This document shows positions 1 to 5,385 of a DNA stretch of 5,385 bases, piece after piece. The stretch covers positions 1-5,385 of the forward strand of contig JAEYUT010000266.1 of the NCBI GenBank assembly GCA_023432305.1. Direction: 5' to 3'. The DNA comes from Actinomycetes bacterium. GTDB lineage: Bacteria > Actinomycetota > Actinomycetes > Actinomycetales > Microbacteriaceae. The position numbers were made by a program, and so were the translations under genes. Position 1 is the first letter of the stretch, and each line of letters opens with the position of its first letter. The notes under the pieces are model-generated. The model worked only from the letters and a program-made list of their open reading frames with translations. It ran no database searches and was not told where the DNA came from.

Positions 1-3000
1 TCAGCCTCCCGTCACTTCGAGGATGCGACCCCAGACGACGTCGCCGTCCGGGTCCAGCCCCTCATCCGCCGCGGCGCGGCGCGTCTCGAGCACCGCCGCG
101 TAGTCACGCGGAAGCACCTTCACGAACTTGGTCATGGTCTCCTCGGCGTTCTCGAGCATGCGCTTCGCGAGAGCCGAATCGGTCTCGGCGAGGTGCTTCT
201 CGAGCAGATCCGTGAGGATCTCGATGTCGGCCGACTCGAGCGGCAGCAGTGAGAGCTCCCCGGAGGCGAGCGACTCGCGGTTGACGCGCTCGGGGCGGAG
301 GTCGTAGATGTACGCCGTGCCGCCCGACATCCCGGCACCGAGGTTGCGCCCGGTGCCGCCGAGGATGACGGCGAGTCCGCCCGTCATGTACTCGAGCGCG
401 TGGTCGCCGACTCCTTCGACGACCGCCGTGGCGCCCGAGTTGCGCACCAGGAAGCGCTCGCCCACGATGCCGCGGATGAACATCGAGCCCTGAGTCGCGC
501 CGTAGCCGATCACGTTGCCGGCGATCACGTTGCGCTCGGCGGCGAACACGGCACCCTGCGGCGGACGCACGACGATCTTGCCGCCGGAGAGCCCCTTGCC
601 GACGTAGTCGTTCGAGTCGCCTTCGAGGCGCAGCGTGATGCCGTTGGGCATGAACGCGCCGAGCGACTGACCGGCGGCGCCGCGGAGCGTCACCTGGATG
701 GTGCCGTCCGGGAGCCCGTGCTGGCCGTAGCGCTTCGTGATCTCGTGCCCGAGCATCGTGCCGACGGCGCGCTCGGTGTTCTGGATCTCCAGCTCGAGCT
801 CGATCGGCGTGCCGTTCTCGAGCGCATCTTTCGCAAGCGCGATGAGCTTGCGGTCGAAGTGCTCGTCGAGCTCATGATCCTGCTCGCGGCGGTTGATGCG
901 CGGCTCGTCCTCGTCGAACGCCGGACCCTGGAGCACTGGCGTCAGGTCGAGGCCGTCGGCCTTCCAGTGCGCGATCGCACGGTCGACATCCAGCAGCTCG
1001 GTGTGGCCGATGAGCTCATCGAGCGAGCGGAAGCCGAGCTCGGCGAGGTACTCGCGCACCTCCTGCGCCAGGAACTCGAAGAACGTCTCCACGAACTCCG
1101 GCTTGCCGGTGAAGCGCTCGCGAAGCTCCGGGTTCTGCGTCGCCACGCCCACCGGGCAGGTGTCGAGGTGGCAGACGCGCATGAGGATGCAGCCCGACAC
1201 CACGAGCGGCGCGGTCGCGAAGCCGTACTCCTCGGCACCCAGCAGCGCGGCGATGATGACGTCGCGGCCGGTCTTCATCTGACCGTCGACCTGCACCACG
1301 ACGCGGTCGCGCATGCCGTTGAGCATGAGCGTCTGCTGCGTCTCGGCGAGTCCGATCTCCCACGGGGTGCCCGCATGCTTGAGCGAGTTGAGGGGGGATG
1401 CACCCGTTCCGCCATCGTGGCCGGAGACGAGCACGACGTCGGCGAGGGCCTTCGTCACGCCCGCGGCGACCGCGCCGATGCCCGACTGGCTCACGAGCTT
1501 GACGTGCACGCGAGCCTCGGGGTTCGCCCGCTTCACATCGAAGATGAGCTGCTTGAGATCCTCGATCGAGTAGATGTCGTGGTGCGGCGGGGGTGAGATG
1601 AGGCCGACGCCGGGGGTTCCGCCGCGCGTGCGGGCGACCCATGGGTACACCTTCTGCGGCGGAAGCTGGCCGCCCTCGCCGGGCTTCGCACCCTGCGCCA
1701 TCTTGATCTGGATGTCGGTGGCGTGCGTGAGGTACATGCTCGTCACACCGAAGCGTCCGGATGCGACCTGCTTGATGCGGCTGCGGCGCTCGGGGTCGAG
1801 CAGGCGCTCGATGTCCTCCCCGCCCTCACCCGTGTTCGAGCGGCCGCCGATGCGGTTCATCGCGATCGCGAGGGTCTCGTGCGCCTCCTGCGAGATCGAG
1901 CCGTAGCTCATCGCGCCGGTGTTGAAGCGGGAGATGATCGCCGAGATCGGCTCCACTTCGTCGAGCGGGACCGGCGGGCGCTCCCCCGTCTTGAGGGCGA
2001 ACAGGCCGCGCAGCGTCATGAGGCGCTCCGCCTGCTCGTCCACCGACTTCGTGTACTCGCGGAAGATGTCGAAGCGGCGGGTGCGGGTGGAGTGCTGCAG
2101 CTTGAACACCGTCTCCGGACTGAAGAGGTGCGGCGGACCCTCGCGACGCCACTGGTACTCACCCCCGGTGGCGAGGTTCTCGTGCACGCGCTCGCCCGGG
2201 TTCTCCGGGTAGGCGCTCGTGTGGCGCACGAGGTTCTCCTCGGAGATGACATCCATGCCCACGCCGCCGAGCACAGTGCGCGTGCCGGTGAAGTAGCGGT
2301 CGATGAACTCCTGCTGCAGGCCGATCGCCTCGAATGCCTGAGCGCCGGCGTAGGAGCCGACGACCGAGATGCCCATCTTGGACATGATCTTCAGCACACC
2401 CTTGCCGAGGGCCTTGATCACGTTCTTGACTGCCTTCTCGGGCGTGACGCCCTCGATCATGCCGCTCGTGACGAGCAGCTCCGCCGTCTCCATCGCGAGA
2501 TACGGGTTGATCGCGGCCGCGCCGTAGCCGATGAGCAGCGCGGCGTGGTGCACCTCGCGCGCGTCTCCGGTCTCGACGATGATGCCGACCCGCATGCGGG
2601 TCTCCTGGCGGATCAGGTGGTGGTGCACCGCCGCGAGCATGAGCAGCGAGGGGATCGGCGCGAGGTCCTTGTTGGAGTGGCGGTCCGAGAGCACGAGGAA
2701 CTGGGCCCCGGCGTCGATCGCCGCGTCCGCCTCCGCGCACAGCTCGTCGAGGCGCTCGGCCATCGCATGCGGTCCGCGGTCGAATCGGTAGAGCCCCTTG
2801 AGCGTGTGCGTGAGCTTCAGCCCCTCCGACTGCCCGAGGCGCACGATCTTCGCGAGCTCGTCGTTGTCGATCACGGGGAAGTCGAGGACGATCTGACGCG
2901 CGTGCTCCGGGCCGGGCGCGAGCAGGTTCGCCGCGGGTCCGACGCCCACCCGCATCGAGGTGACGACCTCTTCGCGGATCGAGTCGAGGGGCGGGTTCGT

Positions 3001-4608
3001 GACCTGCGCGAACGCCTGCGTGAAGTAGTCGAAGATGAGGCGCGGGCGCTCCGAGAGCACCGCGATCGGTGTGTCGGATCCCATCGCGCCGAGCGGCTCC
3101 ATGCCGTTCTGGGCCATCGGGCCGATGAGGATGCGCAGCTCCTCCTCGGTGTAGCCGAAGGTGCGCTGGCGACGCGCCACCGAGGCGGGGGTGTGCACGA
3201 TGTGCTCACGCCACGGAAGGTCCTCGAGCTCGATGCGGTTCTCCTCAACCCACTGCTCGTAGGGCTCGGCCGCGGCGAGCTGCGACTTGATCTCGTCGTC
3301 CTCGATGATGCGGCCCTCGACCGTGTCGATGAGGAACATGCGTCCGGGACGCAGACGACCCTTGCGCACGATCTTGTCGGCCGGGAAGTCGAGCACCCCG
3401 ATCTCGCTTGCGAGCACGACGAGGCCGTCATCGGTCACCAGGAAGCGTCCGGGGCGCAGGCCGTTGCGGTCGAGCGTCGCGCCGACGAGAGATCCGTCGG
3501 TGAAGACGAGGGCTGCGGGTCCGTCCCACGGCTCCATGAGCGACGAGTGGTAGTCGTAGAAGGCCTTGCGGGCCGGGTCCATGTCGGACTGGTTCTCCCA
3601 CGCCTCCGGAACCATCATCATGATGGCGTGCGGCAGACTGCGGCCCGCGAGCGTGAGCAGCTCCACGACCTCGTCGAACGACGCCGAATCGCTCGCGCCT
3701 TCGGTGACGATCGGGAACAGCGGGCGCAGCTCTCCGAGCTCCTGCGACTCCAGCTGGCTCTGGCGCGCGCGCATCCAGTTGCGGTTGCCCTGCACGGTGT
3801 TGATCTCACCGTTGTGGGCGATCATGCGGAACGGCTGAGCGAGCGGCCACGAGGGGAACGTGTTGGTGGAGTAGCGCGAGTGCACGAGCGCGAGCTTCGT
3901 CGCGAAGCGCTCATCCGAGAGGTCGGGGTAGAACGGCTCCAGCTGGAGCGTCGTGACCATGCCCTTGTAGACGAGCGTGCGGCTCGACAGCGACGGGAAA
4001 TAGGAGCCGAGCTCGCGCTCCGCGCGCTTGCGCGGACGGAACGTGAGGCGGTCGAGGGCGATGCCGGCGAGCAGCTTTCCGACGGCGTCGGTGCCGTGCG
4101 AGCGCACGAACAGCTGCTCGAACGACGGCGCCGCCTCGCGCGCCAGGTTGCCGAGGTGCGCCGGATCGGTCGGCACCTCGCGCCAGCCGATGACGACGAG
4201 GCCCTCTTCCGTGGCGATGCGGCCTATGGCCTCCTTCTCGGCGGCGCGCTCATCGGCGTCGTTCGGAAGGAAGGCCATGCCGACGGCGTACATGCCGACG
4301 GGAGGAAGGTCGAAGTCGACGACGGCGCGCAGGAACGCATCCGGGATCTGGGTGATGATGCCCGCGCCGTCACCCGTGCCGGCGTCGGAGCCGACAGCTC
4401 CGCGGTGCTCCAGGTGACGGAGCGCATCCAGCGCATTGGTGACGATGTCGTGGCCGGCAGTGCCACGCAGTGTCGCGACCATCGCAAGCCCGCACGCGTC
4501 CTTCTCGATGCGCGGGTCATACATTCCCTGCGCTTCGGGAACCGCGCTGAAACGCGCGTACGGGCTCGGCTGACCGGGCGGAGTCTGCTGGTTTCGGGAG
4601 AGTGCCAT
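1..4608 (-). CDS. gltB: Glutamate synthase (NADPH-type GOGAT), large alpha subunit, complete
   Basis: The product is a cytoplasmic iron-sulfur flavoprotein. It hydrolyses glutamine, channels the ammonia to 2-oxoglutarate and reduces the 2-iminoglutarate to glutamate, normally with electrons from GltD. From the ATG the protein has 1535 residues, normal for bacterial alpha subunits. A 38-residue propeptide precedes Cys39 (KDACGL), the expected N-terminal nucleophile of the class II amidotransferase domain (about 39-430). That domain also shows [10 protein letters not shown] at 243 and AHNGEINT at 264. A central domain (about 475-765) follows. The FMN synthase domain (about 815-1190) has MSYGSIS at 900, SNTGEGGE at 924 and [11 protein letters not shown] at 1062. 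The 3Fe-4S ligands are Cys1140, Cys1146 and Cys1151 (C-x5-C-x4-C). The glycine-rich beta-helix (about 1265-1460) includes GAGMSGG at 1424. An in-frame GTG five codons upstream is rejected because it overlaps the ribosome binding site. No frameshift or missing key residue was seen. A ferredoxin-dependent enzyme is less likely given the predicted adjacent partner gene. Confidence 0.97.
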   Translation of the reverse strand: MALSRNQQTPPGQPSPYARFSAVPEAQGMYDPRIEKDACGLAMVATLRGTAGHDIVTNALDALRHLEHRGAVGSDAGTGDGAGIITQIPDAFLRAVVDFDLPPVGMYAVGMAFLPNDADERAAEKEAIGRIATEEGLVVIGWREVPTDPAHLGNLAREAAPSFEQLFVRSHGTDAVGKLLAGIALDRLTFRPRKRAERELGSYFPSLSSRTLVYKGMVTTLQLEPFYPDLSDERFATKLALVHSRYSTNTFPSWPLAQPFRMIAHNGEINTVQGNRNWMRARQSQLESQELGELRPLFPIVTEGASDSASFDEVVELLTLAGRSLPHAIMMMVPEAWENQSDMDPARKAFYDYHSSLMEPWDGPAALVFTDGSLVGATLDRNGLRPGRFLVTDDGLVVLASEIGVLDFPADKIVRKGRLRPGRMFLIDTVEGRIIEDDEIKSQLAAAEPYEQWVEENRIELEDLPWREHIVHTPASVARRQRTFGYTEEELRILIGPMAQNGMEPLGAMGSDTPIAVLSERPRLIFDYFTQAFAQVTNPPLDSIREEVVTSMRVGVGPAANLLAPGPEHARQIVLDFPVIDNDELAKIVRLGQSEGLKLTHTLKGLYRFDRGPHAMAERLDELCAEADAAIDAGAQFLVLSDRHSNKDLAPIPSLLMLAAVHHHLIRQETRMRVGIIVETGDAREVHHAALLIGYGAAAINPYLAMETAELLVTSGMIEGVTPEKAVKNVIKALGKGVLKIMSKMGISVVGSYAGAQAFEAIGLQQEFIDRYFTGTRTVLGGVGMDVISEENLVRHTSAYPENPGERVHENLATGGEYQWRREGPPHLFSPETVFKLQHSTRTRRFDIFREYTKSVDEQAERLMTLRGLFALKTGERPPVPLDEVEPISAIISRFNTGAMSYGSISQEAHETLAIAMNRIGGRSNTGEGGEDIERLLDPERRSRIKQVASGRFGVTSMYLTHATDIQIKMAQGAKPGEGGQLPPQKVYPWVARTRGGTPGVGLISPPPHHDIYSIEDLKQLIFDVKRANPEARVHVKLVSQSGIGAVAAGVTKALADVVLVSGHDGGTGASPLNSLKHAGTPWEIGLAETQQTLMLNGMRDRVVVQVDGQMKTGRDVIIAALLGAEEYGFATAPLVVSGCILMRVCHLDTCPVGVATQNPELRERFTGKPEFVETFFEFLAQEVREYLAELGFRSLDELIGHTELLDVDRAIAHWKADGLDLTPVLQGPAFDEDEPRINRREQDHELDEHFDRKLIALAKDALENGTPIELELEIQNTERAVGTMLGHEITKRYGQHGLPDGTIQVTLRGAAGQSLGAFMPNGITLRLEGDSNDYVGKGLSGGKIVVRPPQGAVFAAERNVIAGNVIGYGATQGSMFIRGIVGERFLVRNSGATAVVEGVGDHALEYMTGGLAVILGGTGRNLGAGMSGGTAYIYDLRPERVNRESLASGELSLLPLESADIEILTDLLEKHLAETDSALAKRMLENAEETMTKFVKVLPRDYAAVLETRRAAADEGLDPDGDVVWGRILEVTGG
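5..10 (-). promoter_or_regulatory. Shine-Dalgarno sequence for the gene downstream of gltB
   Basis: On the minus strand the last codons of gltB read GTGACGGGAGGCTGA. The GGGAGG inside them is a near-perfect anti-16S match that ends only two bases before the TGA stop. The site therefore fits a start codon lying just past the window edge, within about one to six bases of the gltB stop. That is the arrangement expected for translational coupling of gltB with gltD, its usual downstream partner. The motif also encodes the final Thr-Gly-Gly of GltB, so it could be coincidental; the downstream gene cannot be seen here. Confidence 0.55.
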
Positions 4609-4616
4609 GGCGACCG

Positions 4617-4621
4617 TCCTC
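4617..4621 (-). promoter_or_regulatory. Ribosome binding site of gltB
   Basis: On the minus strand this reads GAGGA, eight bases upstream of the ATG at 4608-4606, which is a good Shine-Dalgarno match and spacing. It decides the start. The alternative in-frame GTG at 4623-4621 shares its last base with this motif and has only ACGATTTCATT immediately upstream, with no purine-rich site. Starting at the ATG gives a 38-residue propeptide; starting at the GTG would give 43. Both lie near the lengths I recall for other GltB proteins, so propeptide length alone does not settle it. Confidence 0.8.
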
Positions 4622-4639
4622 ACAATGAAATCGTTTGTG
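4621..4639. repeat. Short inverted repeat CACAA-N9-TTGTG next to the gltB start
   Basis: The two five-base arms (4621-4625 and 4635-4639) are exact inverted complements with a nine-base AT-rich centre. The inner edge touches the GAGGA ribosome binding site. It could be a small operator or a weak RNA hairpin affecting translation, but a five-base arm arises easily by chance and matches no regulator site I can name. Confidence 0.3.
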
Positions 4640-4701
4640 GGACGACGGCGGCCCAGCTTGCTGATGGGAAATCCGGGTCAGCGTGGCGTGCGGCCCGGCG
4701 G

Positions 4702-4733
4702 TATCACGACGAGCGAAGCGCTATCGCGACGAG
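4702..4733. repeat. Imperfect 12-base direct repeat across the lgt stop codon
   Basis: TATCACGACGAG (4702-4713) and TATCGCGACGAG (4722-4733) match at 11 of 12 positions and are 20 bases apart start to start. The right copy encodes the last codons and stop of lgt; the left copy lies just after the stop. It may be the trace of a small tandem duplication, or chance in GC-rich sequence. No function is apparent. Confidence 0.35.
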
Positions 4734-5385
4734 GTGGAACCGCTTGTGGCGGCTGGTTCGGCGATCGCCTCGGCTCCATCGCCGGGCTCGTCCGAGTCCG
4801 TGTAGGTGTCTTCGGAGTGTACAGCAACGGCAGGCTCCGGACGCCGACCCGGCATATAGACATCCGGCTCCACGCCCGGGTGGCGGCGTGTCTGCACGTA
4901 GATGATCACCAGACCGAGCACGATCGCGCCGAGCGCAGCCCAGACGTTCGAACGCAGACCGAGGAACGTCTCGCTCGGGTCGAGGCGGATCGACTCGAGC
5001 CAGAAGCGCCCGATGCCGTACCAGACGAGGTAGAGGCCGAGCACCTTGCCCCACTGCCAGAAGTCCTTGTTCTTCGCGACGATGAAGACGATGAGCGCGA
5101 AGCCCGCGAGGTTCCACAGGATCTCGTAGAGGAACGTCGGGTGGAAGAGCACGTCATCCGGGATCCCCGTGGGGATCGCGGGGTTCGGGCGGGTGATCTC
5201 GAGTCCCCACGGCAGGTCGGTGGGGAGACCGAAGAGCTCCTGGTTGACCCAGTTGCCGAGACGCCCGAACGCCTGTGCGACGAGGATGCCGGGCGCCATG
5301 GCGTCAGCCACCGACCAGAAGCGCAGCCCCGTGAAGCGGCACCCGAGCCACACGCCGACGGCGCCGAAGATGAGCGCGCCGAAGA
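4721..5385 (-). CDS. lgt: Prolipoprotein diacylglyceryl transferase, C-terminal part (5' end outside window)
   Basis: Lgt is a polytopic membrane enzyme that moves diacylglycerol from phosphatidylglycerol onto the lipobox cysteine of preprolipoproteins, the first step of lipoprotein maturation. The frame is open to the right edge and ends at TAG (4723-4721), leaving 220 whole codons. Numbered from the first whole codon, the family signature GRLGNWVNQELFG lies at 40-52, matching the G-R-x-G-N-x-x-N-x-E-x-x-G pattern with the essential Arg (41), Asn (44) and Glu (49). HPTFLYE (81-87) and GRFWLE (125-130) correspond to the conserved H-x5-E and R-x3-E elements. Hydrophobic segments are seen at about 1-14, 25-39, 88-103, 112-125 and 146-163. 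A hydrophilic acidic tail of about 55 residues follows. The GTG at 5353 is internal to a conserved region and is not the true start. Perhaps the first third of the protein is missing here. Confidence 0.95.
   Translation of the reverse strand, partial: FGALIFGAVGVWLGCRFTGLRFWSVADAMAPGILVAQAFGRLGNWVNQELFGLPTDLPWGLEITRPNPAIPTGIPDDVLFHPTFLYEILWNLAGFALIVFIVAKNKDFWQWGKVLGLYLVWYGIGRFWLESIRLDPSETFLGLRSNVWAALGAIVLGLVIIYVQTRRHPGVEPDVYMPGRRPEPAVAVHSEDTYTDSDEPGDGAEAIAEPAATSGSTSSR

Larger units (their letters stand above)
4609..4720 (-). other. lgt-gltB intergenic region, 112 bases, probable gltB leader
   Basis: This gap separates the lgt stop from the gltB start. No convincing -10/-35 pair, riboswitch, T-box or intrinsic terminator is visible. 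The only hairpin-like elements are a four-base stem just after the lgt stop (AGCG-CTT-CGCT, 4722-4712) and CCCA-N9-TGGG (4668-4652), neither followed by a T run. The stretch from 4621 to 4640 has 12 A/T of 20 bases, clearly AT-richer than the surrounding coding DNA. This would fit a promoter or operator region for gltB. Lack of a terminator leaves read-through from lgt possible. I recognise no GlnR- or AmtR-like nitrogen-control box, though weak sites cannot be excluded by eye. Confidence 0.6.

Noticed and set aside
4622..4627. CATTGT (minus strand) as a -10 promoter element for gltB
   Set aside because: Transcription would start about seven bases downstream, inside or past the ribosome binding site, and no -35 element stands at the right distance.
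4652..4668. Possible terminator or attenuator hairpin CCCA-N9-TGGG in the lgt-gltB gap
   Set aside because: A four-base stem with a nine-base loop and no following T run is too weak to call a terminator.
4678..4707. A ten-codon GTG-initiated mini frame (MIPPGRTPR) in the gap that could be a leader peptide
   Set aside because: There is no purine-rich ribosome binding site before it, no run of regulatory codons such as Glu or Gln, and no attenuator hairpin with a T run after it.
1723..4905. A 1060-codon open frame on the plus strand, opposite most of gltB and part of lgt, and a 398-codon frame in the same register at 400-1596
   Set aside because: These frames are codon-aligned antisense to gltB, where stops arise only opposite TTA, CTA or TCA codons, which high-GC genes avoid. 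The translation is a monotonous mix of Arg, Glu, Asp, Ala, Val, His and Leu without recognisable domains, and the first frame runs across the gap into lgt. GltB itself is unmistakable on the other strand.
4721..5353. Taking the GTG at 5353 as the real start of lgt
   Set aside because: The frame continues upstream to the window edge with Lgt-like hydrophobic residues (FGALIFGAVG), and a protein starting there would lack the N-terminal membrane helices every Lgt has.

Overview
The window is ordinary high-GC actinobacterial chromosome carrying two housekeeping genes, both read on the minus strand. One line sampled inside the coding region (1-60) is 70% G+C, codons end mostly in G or C, and both proteins look actinobacterial. 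The pair suggests an actinomycete, plausibly a Microbacteriaceae member, but the family is inferred from general resemblance and not tested.

Layout in transcription order, from the right edge leftwards. Positions 5385 to 4721 hold the C-terminal 220 codons of lgt, the prolipoprotein diacylglyceryl transferase of the cell membrane; its N-terminal part lies beyond the right edge. A 112-base gap (4720 to 4609) follows, with no gene, no convincing terminator and no convincing promoter. It contains an AT-richer stretch beside the gltB ribosome binding site. Positions 4608 to 1 hold the complete gltB, the large (alpha) subunit of glutamate synthase, with all expected parts: an N-terminal propeptide and catalytic Cys39, the FMN-binding synthase domain, the three 3Fe-4S cysteines and the C-terminal beta-helix. 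Its stop codon is the last triplet of the window. A strong Shine-Dalgarno sequence overlaps its final codons, so another minus-strand gene, most likely gltD (the small, NADPH-oxidising subunit), should begin within a few bases beyond position 1.

Functionally, GltB with GltD would convert glutamine and 2-oxoglutarate into two glutamates, the second half of the GS-GOGAT ammonia assimilation route. Lgt attaches diacylglycerol to the lipobox cysteine of preprolipoproteins. The two have no direct biochemical link; their adjacency reflects gene order I recall from other actinobacteria, where lgt and the glt genes lie near each other.

I found no mobile element, CRISPR array, RNA gene or undescribed system. 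The very long open frames on the plus strand opposite gltB are explained by its codon usage. The points most worth checking are the start codon of gltB, the predicted coupling to the next gene, and small repeats in the lgt-gltB gap.
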